A model generated the notes under the pieces. The model did not search any database, was not told the origin of the DNA, and saw nothing but the letters and a program-made list of their open reading frames with translations. A DNA stretch of 64,000 bases from Mucilaginibacter pineti. GTDB lineage: Bacteria > Bacteroidota > Bacteroidia > Sphingobacteriales > Sphingobacteriaceae. The stretch's first letter is position 1, and every line of letters begins with the position of its first letter. The position numbers and the translations under genes were made by a program. The DNA lies in the NCBI RefSeq assembly GCF_900101875.1, contig NZ_FNAI01000014.1, forward strand, positions 62,001 through 126,000. Direction: 5' to 3'. This document shows positions 9,213 through 17,430 of the stretch, one piece after another.

Positions 9213-9259
9213 CTAAACGCACTGTTTATTAAATAAATACATTACCCCTACAAAGAAAA

Positions 9260-10921
9260 ATGAGCAGACCAATTATATTTTCCATTGATGACGATCCGCA
9301 GGTATTACGGTCAATAAGCCGCGATCTGCGTTCGCAATATGGCAAGGAGTACAAAATTTTAAGCACCACATCGGCAAACGAAGCCCTGGAAAGCCTTACC
9401 GAATTAAAAAACAGTTCGGACGTGATAGCGCTATTCCTTTGTGATCAGCGCATGCCCGAAATGGAGGGCGTTAAGTTTTTGGAGAAAGCCAAGAAAATTT
9501 ACCCGGATGCAAAACGGGTGTTACTAACCGCTTACTCTGATACCGAAGCCGCTATAAAAGCCATTAACGATGTACAGCTTGATTATTACCTGATGAAGCC
9601 CTGGGACCCACCCGAGGAAAAACTGTATCCCGTACTTAACGATTTACTGGAAGACTGGCATAACAACTATGTGCCCGAATTTGTAGGTATTAAGTTGGTG
9701 GGTTACCAGTTTTCGCCCCAATCGCACGTGGTGAAGGATTACCTGGCGGGCAACCTTATCCCCTACCGCTGGATGGATATTGAAAAGAACATTGATGGCG
9801 GCAGCCTACTGGCGCTTAATAACTTAACTACAGATTGCCTGCCGCTTGTTGTTTTTGAAGATGGCAGCTACCTGCAAAAACCTACTATACAGGCCATTGC
9901 AGCCAAACTCGATAAAACCCCGCAAATCCTTACCGATGTTTATGATGTGGTGATAATAGGTGCGGGCCCTGCGGGATTAGCCGCTGCAGTTTACGGTGCA
10001 TCGGAAGGGCTAAAAACCTTATTGATAGAGCGTAAGGCACCGGGTGGACAAGCAGGCACCAGCTCCCGCATTGAGAATTACCTCGGCTTTCCGGCTGGTT
10101 TAAGCGGGGCCGATCTAACCCGTCGTGCTATTAGCCAGGCGATGCGTTTAGGGGCCGAATTTTTGTCGCCGCAATCTGTTAGTGATATCAAGCAAAAAGA
10201 TGGCTACAAAACCATCATATTGGATGATGGACCCGAGATCATAAGCCGTACCGTGGTGATTACCACCGGGGTAGACTACCGCAAGCTTGAGGTAAAAGGC
10301 GTTGACAACTTCACTGGTGCAGGTATTTATTATGGCGCCGCCACTACCGAAGCCAGTGCCTGCATAGGTAAAGATGTGTACGTTATTGGCGGTGGTAATT
10401 CGGCCGGGCAGGCAGCTATGCACCTTTCCAAATATGCTGATAAGGTGCATATCATCATCCGCAGAGAAGATCTGGTGGCTACCATGTCGGCATATTTGAT
10501 TACGCAGATAAGCGAAACACCTAATATTGAGGTACTTCCGAATACAGAAATAGCCGAAGCACATGGCGGTAACTGCCTGGAAAATTTAACGTTGCGCAAC
10601 TGTAAAACACAGGAAACAGTTACCAACAAGGCCGCCGCACTATACATTTTCATAGGTGCCAAACCTTATACCGACTGGATAAAGCTCGACATTATAAAAA
10701 ATGCTAAAGACTTTATTGAAACCGGCCGAGAACTGCGCAGCTACGATAATTTCAATAAGATATGGAAGCTAAAGCGCGACCCTTATTTATTGGAAACCAG
10801 CTGCTCGGGTATATTTGCCGCCGGCGATGTACGTGCCGGGGCCATGAACCGTGTGGCATCTGCCGTAGGCGAAGGATCAATGGCTATTAGCTTTGTACAC
10901 AAGTATTTAGCAGAAGTTTAA
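9260..10921 (+). CDS. Receiver / glutaredoxin-like / thioredoxin-reductase-like fusion lacking CxxC
   Basis: A 553-residue three-part protein. Residues 1-125 are a response-regulator receiver with IDDD, phospho-acceptor Asp62 (LCDQRMPEMEG) and Lys113. Residues about 143-220 look like a glutaredoxin fold, but the usual CPYC position reads FSPQS. From 228 on it is a thioredoxin-reductase-like flavoprotein: FAD motif GAGPAG at 234-239, GGQAGTSSRIENYLGFPAG, NADP motif VIGGGNSAGQAAM and C-terminal FAAGDV. Where thioredoxin reductases carry the redox-active CATC, this protein reads GAATTEAS. The flavin can presumably still take NAD(P)H electrons, but the acceptor is unknown. Phosphorylation may gate it. 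Confidence 0.88.
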   Translation: MSRPIIFSIDDDPQVLRSISRDLRSQYGKEYKILSTTSANEALESLTELKNSSDVIALFLCDQRMPEMEGVKFLEKAKKIYPDAKRVLLTAYSDTEAAIKAINDVQLDYYLMKPWDPPEEKLYPVLNDLLEDWHNNYVPEFVGIKLVGYQFSPQSHVVKDYLAGNLIPYRWMDIEKNIDGGSLLALNNLTTDCLPLVVFEDGSYLQKPTIQAIAAKLDKTPQILTDVYDVVIIGAGPAGLAAAVYGASEGLKTLLIERKAPGGQAGTSSRIENYLGFPAGLSGADLTRRAISQAMRLGAEFLSPQSVSDIKQKDGYKTIILDDGPEIISRTVVITTGVDYRKLEVKGVDNFTGAGIYYGAATTEASACIGKDVYVIGGGNSAGQAAMHLSKYADKVHIIIRREDLVATMSAYLITQISETPNIEVLPNTEIAEAHGGNCLENLTLRNCKTQETVTNKAAALYIFIGAKPYTDWIKLDIIKNAKDFIETGRELRSYDNFNKIWKLKRDPYLLETSCSGIFAAGDVRAGAMNRVASAVGEGSMAISFVHKYLAEV

Positions 10922-10931
10922 ACTTTACTTT

Positions 10932-11207
10932 ATGCAACAAGAACCAGAAATTTGCCAGCATCTTACTGCTGTAACCGATATAAAACAACCACAGGATTAC
11001 GTTTGCGAGGAGTGTATTAAAACACATTCCTCGTGGATGCACCTACGTACCTGCCAAACCTGCGGTGTAACGTTGTGCTGCGACAGCTCGCCGAATACCC
11101 ACATGACCAGGCATTTTGAGGCCACCGCCCATCCGGTAGTTATCTCTGCCGAACCCGGTGAACGCTGGTTGTGGTGCTATGCCGATCAACAGATAATTGG
11201 CTATTAA
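10932..11207 (+). CDS. UBP-type zinc finger protein
   Basis: A 91-residue single-domain protein. Cys8/His10, Cys25/Cys28, Cys41/Cys44, Cys49/Cys50 and His57/His61/His67 supply the ligand set of the ZnF-UBP fold, which in eukaryotes binds the free C-terminal glycines of ubiquitin. WLWCYADQ near the end is also typical. It begins 10 bases after the flavoprotein gene, so it is co-transcribed with it and with the kinase. Bacteria of this group lack ubiquitin, so its partner here is unknown; it may be an adaptor for the flavoprotein. Confidence 0.88.
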   Translation: MQQEPEICQHLTAVTDIKQPQDYVCEECIKTHSSWMHLRTCQTCGVTLCCDSSPNTHMTRHFEATAHPVVISAEPGERWLWCYADQQIIGY

Positions 11208-11260
11208 CGCCAATTGCCTATTTATCTAAACAACAATCACTTACGAATTTAAACACATTT

Positions 11261-11341
11261 CGTCAGCTTCCGTCAGTAGGTTATCAGTGAGCCTCAGTGG
11301 TTCGTCAGCGGGCGTCAGTGTGGTGTTGGCTGTCGTCAGTG
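11261..11341. repeat. CGTCAG short-word array
   Basis: Five exact cgtcag words (11261, 11271, 11303, 11313, 11334), plus atcagt and ctcagt variants between them, all on the plus strand. They sit between the zinc-finger gene and the convergent DoxX gene. Spacing is irregular, so this is not a simple tandem repeat. Confidence 0.55.
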
Positions 11342-11347
11342 CGGGAT

Positions 11348-11782
11348 TTATTCTGACAGGTATTTGTCAAGCGAGATCGGACCAGAGCCGAGGACGGTAA
11401 ACACCACCAATAATATCAGCGCGGTTACCGATGGCCAGGCCATAGTGTTGATGGGCTCCTGGAAAATACCGGTTAAAAACACTGCTCCCAAGACAATCGG
11501 GATCTGAATTATGGATGCAAGCCGCGTGAGGATGCCCAGCGCGATAAGTACCCCGCCAACAAGGTGCGCAAAGGTTACATAATACACCAGCACTATCAGT
11601 ACATCGGGCGATAGGTCAATTATATTCTGGTCATCAATGAGGTGTTTGAGGTAGGTGGTATTTTCCATAAAGGCCACGCCCTTTAATAACAAAAATACAC
11701 CAAGCGCAATGCGGATCAGATCCAACGCTTTTGGGTGATGGGTATCGCCCCAATTTTCAATCTTATGAACTAAGTTCATCAC
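11348..11782 (-). CDS. DoxX family membrane protein
   Basis: A 144-residue integral membrane protein with four hydrophobic segments (about residues 19-38, 62-83, 89-107 and 115-133). The RIALGVFLLLKG start of segment 1 and AHLVGGVLIALGILTRLA in the middle are characteristic of DoxX/quinol-oxidase-subunit-like proteins. Some relatives take part in redox processes, but no activity can be assigned. It is convergent with the zinc-finger operon. Either of two adjacent Met codons could be the start. Confidence 0.8.
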   Translation of the reverse strand: MMNLVHKIENWGDTHHPKALDLIRIALGVFLLLKGVAFMENTTYLKHLIDDQNIIDLSPDVLIVLVYYVTFAHLVGGVLIALGILTRLASIIQIPIVLGAVFLTGIFQEPINTMAWPSVTALILLVVFTVLGSGPISLDKYLSE

Positions 11783-11936
11783 GGCCTCCTTTTTTAAAGG
11801 TTAAATTGGTTATTCGCTAAACCGCTTTGAGGGATCAAAAACTATTTATTTAGCGTTATATAAATATAGTAACAAACTTGCTATAATACAAGTGGTGTAT
11901 TTTGAAATTATTTTGCGGGGTTGGCATGGTTGCGAT

Positions 11937-12002
11937 TACTCACCCCGCCGGCCCTCCGTGCGGCGCCCCTTTCTTCGCCGTCGGCGGATAGAGGGACGAA
12001 GA
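11937..12002. repeat. Dispersed palindrome, family 7 (ACTCACCCCG)
   Basis: G+C-rich unit opening with actcaccccgccggccctc. Relatives lie at 30495-30655 (complete palindrome) and 47470-47540. It is the first of three repeat units of different families lined up between the DoxX gene and the gene ending at 12376. Confidence 0.65.
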
Positions 12003-12096
12003 CGCTTCAACTGCATATCGGCTAAGATTTTCAACTCTTTTTCTTAAGAAATGACAACCATTAATTAGTTCGAACATCTTTGGGTGATATCAGTTT

Positions 12097-12171
12097 GTCA
12101 TCCTGAGGAACGAAGGATCTGATGGCGAGTAAGCATAGTCGCAGAATAGATTCTTCGTTCCTCAGAATGAC
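12097..12171. repeat. Dispersed palindrome, family 1
   Basis: The left arm gtcatcctgaggaacgaag pairs with the right arm cttcgttcctcagaatgac. It has the same architecture as 4015-4105 and 54501-54576. A 60-codon reading frame on the minus strand is only a translation of this repeat. Confidence 0.8.
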
Positions 12172-12237
12172 AAGCTTTTTAGTTTTTCCGGAATCTTGAA
12201 CGATAGTAAAAGGCGAATAATCACAAGGCTCATACCA

Positions 12238-12340
12238 CGTCATTAAGAGGAGAAACGACGAAGCAATCTCTACGAAAGCAAGTCGGATATGCGCGTGGCC
12301 TCTGCAAAGTTTAGAGATTGCTTCGTACCTCGCAATGACG
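12238..12340. repeat. Dispersed palindrome, family 2 (GTCATTGCGAGG-type)
   Basis: The right arm agagattgcttcgtacctcg followed by caatgac pairs with a degenerate left arm (gtcattaagagg, then cgaagcaatct). The intact relative is at 41961-42040. With the two preceding units, the 592-base gap 11783-12375 is almost entirely repeat-derived and holds no credible gene. Confidence 0.75.
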
Positions 12341-12375
12341 TGCTTTTGGGAAACCTTTTCGACTCTCCCTCCTTA

Positions 12376-12879
12376 TCAATCAAATCCTAAATACTCCTTT
12401 TGTTTAACCTCAACCGAGCCGATGGCGTTGTTGCGATTAATGAGCATGGTAATATGAAAAAAGTCGTTATCAAAAAGATAGATGTTGTTTATGGAGTCGG
12501 CACCTTGAAACTTCATGCTGAGGCCGAGGCTTTTTGCCTGGGTAATAAGGTTAAAAATGTGCTTTGTAGTAAGTGAGGTATAGGTAACAGTGCGTAATAC
12601 GGTACCACTGCTTAGTTTGGTGCCCACGCCTACTACTACGGTTTCTTCCATTTTGTCGCCGGTTTCTTTGTTTTGGCCGGTTTTGTGCATGTGTTCAACG
12701 GTATTGCCGTCAACATCCTGCAGATATTGCCTTTTAAAACCTTTGCCCAGTACCAGGTAATTATGCGCATCGGCATTGGAGAGGTTGGAGATGCTGGTAA
12801 GATCATTAACCGTTATGCTTTGGGCAGATACACCGGCGGCACACAATAGCAATAAGGCTACAAAAAGGTATTTTTTCAT
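12376..12879 (-). CDS. Exported protein, hypothetical
   Basis: A 167-residue protein with a signal peptide (residues 1-19, MKKYLFVALLLLCAAGVSAQ region), hence periplasmic or surface located. The mature part is mixed alpha/beta with no motif I recognise; it has one block of polar residues (HMHKTGQNKETGDKMEE). It lies 36 bases downstream of the penicillin-acylase-family gene on the same strand, so the two may be co-transcribed. Function unknown. Confidence 0.7.
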   Translation of the reverse strand: MKKYLFVALLLLCAAGVSAQSITVNDLTSISNLSNADAHNYLVLGKGFKRQYLQDVDGNTVEHMHKTGQNKETGDKMEETVVVGVGTKLSSGTVLRTVTYTSLTTKHIFNLITQAKSLGLSMKFQGADSINNIYLFDNDFFHITMLINRNNAIGSVEVKQKEYLGFD

Positions 12880-12915
12880 TTTTATTATTTCAAATATACT
12901 TTTTTACTAAGCAAT

Positions 12916-15114
12916 TCAATCACCGGGGTGATAGGTTTTTTGGGCGTGCTTCAACACATCGGCTTTATAAAATAAAACATCCTTAAACTTACCATCAATA
13001 AAGCCCTGCGCCTGATCGGTAAAGTTGCCGGATGCCGGATTAAACGACTGACCGCCGGTAATAATACTTTTTGCCTTCACCCTCGGCCCAAATTCAACTG
13101 CGGCTACAAAGCTATTACCCGAATAACCATAGCGTTTTTGCGTATTATACAAAACACGACTCTGGAACGATGGTAGTTGCCCAAATCCGGAACCTGTTGC
13201 CCCAACGGGAATGCTCGGCAGGTTATCATCAAAAGTAATGCCATCTGCCGGGCGCTGGTAGCGGTTCATATCTCCCCATTGCACTTTCCAGGTACCAAAA
13301 CGTTTTTTTAAATCCTTCATTACGGCCGACAGTAAAGCCAATTGCTGCAACCCTGGCGTTTGCTGGGCCACGGCCTTCATGCGCTGGGTTATAAAGGTAC
13401 TTTCCTGGTCGGTAGCAGGTGGCGGCATCAGCTTCACCATCAGCGTGCCCCATTCTATGGCAATCGAGCTGGCTACGGAGTTGGCAGCAGTACGCTTGTC
13501 CCATTGCTGCAACAGCTTAATGGGCTCATTTAAAGCCGATTTTAAAGAATCGGGTGCATTTTCATACGCCTTAAACAGTGGCGGGAGCAGGTCGTCAAAC
13601 GCGGCCAAATAGTGATCATACCCTTTGGCTATCAATCCGTCGAGCGTTAAATTATGGGCATCCTGCAATAGTTTTATGGCGGTAAGGGCGCGGTAATTTT
13701 CGCCGTCGGGCGCCATGTAAATGGGGTATTTATCCTTATCGGGACTGCTTTTCCCCGACGCGGTGTACGGGGTTGAATTACAATTTTGGATATACCCTGT
13801 AGCTGGATTTTTTATTGTAACAATTTCTTTAAGCGGATGCACACCTTGCCATTCGGTAGCGGGGGTTGTACCGTCAACGGGTAAACTAAAGTCGTATTTG
13901 GGGTTGCGTTTGGGGATATAATTACCATACCAGAAAATAGTATTGCCCCTATCATCGGCATAAACGGTACTGTTGGTAGCGTTTGATACCAGCGCCATTG
14001 CCTTTTGGTACTGGGCAAGGTTATTGGCTTTGGTGATGAGCCATGACTCCAGCAGGGCGTTGTACGAGCGGTTATTGGCTTTCAGCGCCAGCCATTTACC
14101 ATCGCGGGCACCCAGTATTGGCCCATGATGAGTATAGTAAGCGGTAATAGTTTTCTGCTCTATCCAGTCATCTCCTGTTTTTACTTTTAGCAGCAGCTTG
14201 CGGGTAGTTACGGGCTTTAGCGCGCCGTTGTACTCGTAATACCATTTACCCTCTTTTTTGATCACTTTTTCGGCATACAGATCGGCAACATCAGCATAGC
14301 TGCTGGTGTGCATCCAGCCGCAATGCCGGTTAAATCCCTGGTAAATAAAAAACTGTCCCCAGGTGACCGCGCCGTAGGCATTAAGCCCTTCCTGGCTTAC
14401 CAACCCTACCTCACTGCGAAAATAGAATGGCACATGCGGATTGATATACAACAAAGCATGCCCAGATGCTGACCTTGACGGCGCTATCGCAAAACCGTTT
14501 GATCCGGTTTCCTTAACGTTGGCCAGGTCATAAATCCCGGAAGGACTATTTATTACGGCGCCCATCTTCTGGCCACCATCGCCATAAAATGCCCGCGTTT
14601 CTTCCAGTTTGATGCCCCCTGTTTCGGTAGCTGCCACGCTGCCATCGGTAAACATGAGCGCATACCAGGGTTTAAAATGTTTAAATACCAGGGGCTTTAC
14701 TTCGGGATGTTTGTACAGGTAATAGTTAATGCCATCGGCAAAGGCATCCATCAGTTTTTTAAAGGATGGCGCGGCAGTTTTATAATCACGGATGGCATCG
14801 GCACTATCGGCAATCAGCTGCAGTTGGATATCGATAGGCACGCTGGCCTCGCCGTCGATTTCGGTTTGCTTACCCAGTTGGTAAAGATAATTACGTTCGA
14901 TGCCCTTGAAATTATCCTCGCACTGCGTGTACATCAACCCAAAAACAACATTGGCATCTGTTTTTCCGTAAATGTGCGGCACTCCCCAGTTATCCCTGAT
15001 AATGGTAACCGCCTTAGCCTGCGCTTCGGCACGCTTAACATCCTGCCGGCTAAATGCCTGCGCAAATAAAAGCGATGGAAAACAAAGCAGAGCGGCGGTT
15101 ATATAGCATTTCAT
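12916..15114 (-). CDS. Penicillin acylase family (N-terminal nucleophile) hydrolase
   Basis: A 732-residue secreted Ntn hydrolase, a normal precursor length. A signal peptide covers residues 1-18. The alpha-chain begins with VTIIRDNWGVPHIYG, and autocatalytic cleavage should expose Ser205 in ETGSNGFAIAPSRS as the beta-chain nucleophile. VYADDRGNTIFWYGNYIPKR and GYIQNCNSTPYTAS are further family blocks. Relatives cleave amide bonds of penicillins, acyl-homoserine lactones or other N-acyl compounds in the periplasm. Quorum-quenching is possible but the acyl substrate cannot be told from sequence. Confidence 0.9.
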   Translation of the reverse strand: MKCYITAALLCFPSLLFAQAFSRQDVKRAEAQAKAVTIIRDNWGVPHIYGKTDANVVFGLMYTQCEDNFKGIERNYLYQLGKQTEIDGEASVPIDIQLQLIADSADAIRDYKTAAPSFKKLMDAFADGINYYLYKHPEVKPLVFKHFKPWYALMFTDGSVAATETGGIKLEETRAFYGDGGQKMGAVINSPSGIYDLANVKETGSNGFAIAPSRSASGHALLYINPHVPFYFRSEVGLVSQEGLNAYGAVTWGQFFIYQGFNRHCGWMHTSSYADVADLYAEKVIKKEGKWYYEYNGALKPVTTRKLLLKVKTGDDWIEQKTITAYYTHHGPILGARDGKWLALKANNRSYNALLESWLITKANNLAQYQKAMALVSNATNSTVYADDRGNTIFWYGNYIPKRNPKYDFSLPVDGTTPATEWQGVHPLKEIVTIKNPATGYIQNCNSTPYTASGKSSPDKDKYPIYMAPDGENYRALTAIKLLQDAHNLTLDGLIAKGYDHYLAAFDDLLPPLFKAYENAPDSLKSALNEPIKLLQQWDKRTAANSVASSIAIEWGTLMVKLMPPPATDQESTFITQRMKAVAQQTPGLQQLALLSAVMKDLKKRFGTWKVQWGDMNRYQRPADGITFDDNLPSIPVGATGSGFGQLPSFQSRVLYNTQKRYGYSGNSFVAAVEFGPRVKAKSIITGGQSFNPASGNFTDQAQGFIDGKFKDVLFYKADVLKHAQKTYHPGD

Positions 15115-15416
15115 AATGCCACCAATTTACCAAACGTTTAATTAATGGCATAATCTGCGTGGGGAATTGTCTGGGTGGGGATTACGATTTTTGTCTGAAC
15201 CGGGATTAAACAGATTAAGGGATTATGATCTGCGCTTTGTTAAAAAAGCGAGGCGACGTGCGATTCCCCTCTTGAGAGGGGGTGGAGGGGTGTGTTTCTT
15301 GCCGCAGAACACACCCCTGCTATCGCGCATTCCCTTCGCGCGCCCTCTCAAGAGTAATAGCCCATGAAAAGACAGATGGGTAACCCCTTAGGGGCATAAT
15401 CGACTTGATGTTTTTT

Positions 15417-15511
15417 CTACAAACAGTTAGTCCCTCCGGGACATAAAAACCTGCTGTCCGCTATCAATATTGCAAATTCTTTTATGTCCCGGAGGGACTA
15501 ACTGTTTGTAG
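15417..15511. repeat. Perfect 32-bp inverted repeat
   Basis: Arms 15417-15448 and 15480-15511 are exact reverse complements over 32 bases around a 31-base loop. The core is agtccctccgggacat, itself nearly symmetrical. A looser outer pairing continues (agatgggtaacccctt on the left, ggggactacccatct on the right), giving a stem that spans about 15375-15558. Confidence 0.9.
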
Positions 15512-15707
15512 CCTAATAGAAAAAAAGTGCATTTGTCCCCAGCGGGGACTACCCATCTTCTTTAATATTCAGAATGTCTATTGATGGGCGATTACTCTCT
15601 CAAGAGGGGAATTATTTGAACCTGAACGGATTATTAGGATTTTGATCTGCTTAATAGCGTCTTGTGCTGGTTTGACCAGGAATTTACCGATGAATTTCAA
15701 TAAAACA

Positions 15708-15953
15708 CTAACAATGAATACCTAAAATATTTACGGCAACAAATACAAATATCATCCACAGAATTATTGGAGAAATAATAGCAATTAAAACCCTGCCTGA
15801 TGCTGATAGTATGAATGTTCGAAAAGATGAATCAGGAAGCAGGCTAAATAAAAAGATTATTCCTTTATAGATACCCCAAATAAGAAGAATAGCACCAATT
15901 AAAGTACCTACCGAAGAAGCCATAGTGAAATAACGAGCAATTTTTAATTGCAA
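15708..15953 (-). CDS. Small membrane protein, hypothetical
   Basis: An 81-residue protein with two clear membrane segments (about residues 13-36 and 51-76) separated by a short polar loop (LLPDSSFRT). No family recognised. It is enclosed by dispersed repeats on both sides, and its base composition is more AT-rich than the flanking housekeeping genes, so it may be recently acquired cargo. It starts at an ATG and ends within the hydrophobic region followed by GIHC. Confidence 0.5.
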   Translation of the reverse strand: MQLKIARYFTMASSVGTLIGAILLIWGIYKGIIFLFSLLPDSSFRTFILSASGRVLIAIISPIILWMIFVFVAVNILGIHC

Positions 15954-16009
15954 GCTACAAAAAATTCATTGAATTACATTCTCAAAAAAGAGGTCTTCGT
16001 TCTTCCTGC

Positions 16010-16120
16010 GTTCGTTACAAACGAGCGCAAGTGGGGGGAGGTACAAACGAGCGCAAGTGAAATACAAAGCGTCAATTGCATATTATATAAGATTTCTCCT
16101 TGTACCTCGTCGAAATGACA
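16010..16120. repeat. Fragments of repeat families 4 and 3
   Basis: The words gttacaaacgagcgcaagtg and acaaacgagcgcaagtg (family 4) occur side by side. They are followed at 16087-16120 by a right arm of family 3 (aagatttctccttgtacctc, then gtcgaaatgac). The matching left arm of family 3 is missing, which suggests that one palindrome was broken by another. Confidence 0.65.
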
Positions 16121-16203
16121 CTTTTTTATTTCCTTATCGCACAAATCAAAATCCAAAAATCAAATAAATCTGCTTAATCCCGGTTCAGACAAACAACCAA
16201 TAC

Positions 16204-17298
16204 CTAATGAACCCAATGTTTCCTTGACCATGCCATTACCAGCAGTACCATGCGGTTGTAAGTTTCGAGGCCCTGGGGTTGGTTATTGGCTTTTAAAAAA
16301 CCGTCATAAAATATACTGCTGATGGCGCTTAACTTGTTTTCGTAGGTTAGCCAGTATTCGTGCTCGGTTACGTAATCCTGGTGCACATCTTTGGAGATGG
16401 TTTTCTTCAGTTCCTTAAATGCCAGGGTATCGCGCCTGCCAAGCGAGTGCATGAACTCCTGCACGGCCAGGTGATAGGCCGAATACCGTAGCAGCCTGTC
16501 TTTCGACCGCACTGCCACTATAAACCCGGCAAAATCGGCCTCGTCCTCGGCACCGTAACCCATCTGGTGCGACATTTCATGGCAGGCTACAAAGGGGCGG
16601 TTAAACACCGGCATCTGGTAATTGATCTGCGCTTCGGATGTGAACGGATTATAATAGCCCGAGGTACCAATATAGTTAAGCAGGGGCGTTAACATGGATG
16701 GCTTGATACCCGGATGAAAAGCCCTGAAATCGATTGAATCTTTTGACAATGAGCTAACCGCGTTAACGGCTGTTTGGTAAATAGCGCTGTTGCCCTGGGC
16801 CATATCGGCTGGGGTAACACGGGCGCGGGTGGCATTGGCACTATCGATAAGCAGCCTGGTAACCGCCTTAAGATCGGCGGTGGTAAAGGCGGTATCGCGC
16901 AGGTTTAGCCGCTGGGCAGCCGAGGGGCGAAAATAATTCATCCCCCAAAACAAATAAAATGCCAGCACCCCTACCTGCACCCCTATTACACAACCCAGAA
17001 ACAGCTTCCCTGCGATTTTAAATTGCTTTTTAAACAGCAGTTTAATAAGCCGCACAAGCGCATACAGCAGGTAAATAACCACCGCGGTATACAACACATC
17101 GCCTAAGCTAAACGGAAACAGGTTTAAAACCGGGTGAAACACCCAGCCTAAAAAAACATAAAAACCACGGGAATAATAGCGTTCAATAACGGCGGGATGA
17201 TTGGCCAGTAGCATCAGCATAAAAATAGCCAGGGCCAGTAACACAATGGCGATGATCCTTTTTAATAACGGGTTATTGCTGATGTAACGATGCTTCAA
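16204..17298 (-). CDS. DUF3810 membrane protein with HExxH motif
   Basis: A 364-residue protein with three hydrophobic segments in its first 130 residues (about 14-32, 44-82 and 100-122) and a large C-terminal domain, probably periplasmic. CHEMSHQMGYGAEDEADF near residues 238-255 holds an HExxH zinc-metalloprotease signature with a downstream glutamate. The layout matches the DUF3810 family of Bacteroidota. Proteolytic activity is suggested by the motif but not established for the family as far as I know. The repeat region borders its 3' end. Confidence 0.82.
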   Translation of the reverse strand: MKHRYISNNPLLKRIIAIVLLALAIFMLMLLANHPAVIERYYSRGFYVFLGWVFHPVLNLFPFSLGDVLYTAVVIYLLYALVRLIKLLFKKQFKIAGKLFLGCVIGVQVGVLAFYLFWGMNYFRPSAAQRLNLRDTAFTTADLKAVTRLLIDSANATRARVTPADMAQGNSAIYQTAVNAVSSLSKDSIDFRAFHPGIKPSMLTPLLNYIGTSGYYNPFTSEAQINYQMPVFNRPFVACHEMSHQMGYGAEDEADFAGFIVAVRSKDRLLRYSAYHLAVQEFMHSLGRRDTLAFKELKKTISKDVHQDYVTEHEYWLTYENKLSAISSIFYDGFLKANNQPQGLETYNRMVLLVMAWSRKHWVH

Positions 17299-17375
17299 TA
17301 GTAAAAATGTGCTTATGCCGGCATGTTAAATCCGGCTGGTGAATATGGTATAAAGTAATGAAAATTAAGGCAACA

Positions 17376-17400
17376 AAAAAAGCCCCTTAAAAGGGGCTTT
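17376..17400 (-). terminator. Intrinsic terminator of the DUF2911 gene
   Basis: The stem agcccctt/aaggggct has a run of A on its left plus-strand side, which is a T-run when read from the minus strand. It lies 31 bases past the stop of the DUF2911 gene. Confidence 0.8.
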
Positions 17401-17430
17401 AATGTGTGAAAAGGTTAACCTTAATTCTGC

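Larger units (their letters stand above)
15193..16190. repeat. Nested repeat region bounded by family 5 arms
   Basis: The family 5 word gtctgaaccgggattaaaca at 15193 recurs inverted at 16166-16190 (aaatctgcttaatcccggtt, then cagac), about 1 kb apart. Between them lie a ctcttgaga-type unit (about 15265-15350), a long perfect hairpin (15417-15511), a small membrane protein gene and fragments of families 4 and 3. The same outer arms bound a 188-base composite at 26029-26216, so this looks like repeat-in-repeat insertion. Confidence 0.6.

Noticed and set aside
12061..12243. 60-codon minus-strand reading frame
   Set aside because: It is a translation of the family 1 and family 2 palindromes, not a gene.
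14677..15069. 130-codon plus-strand reading frame inside the penicillin acylase gene
   Set aside because: Antisense shadow; the minus-strand protein has signal peptide and family motifs over the same bases.
12916..15114. Assignment of the Ntn hydrolase as an acyl-homoserine-lactone quorum-quenching acylase
   Set aside because: The family is clear but substrate-pocket residues cannot be judged by eye and no quorum-sensing gene is nearby.
15974..16156. 60-codon minus-strand reading frame with several cysteines
   Set aside because: It runs through fragments of repeat families 3 and 4.
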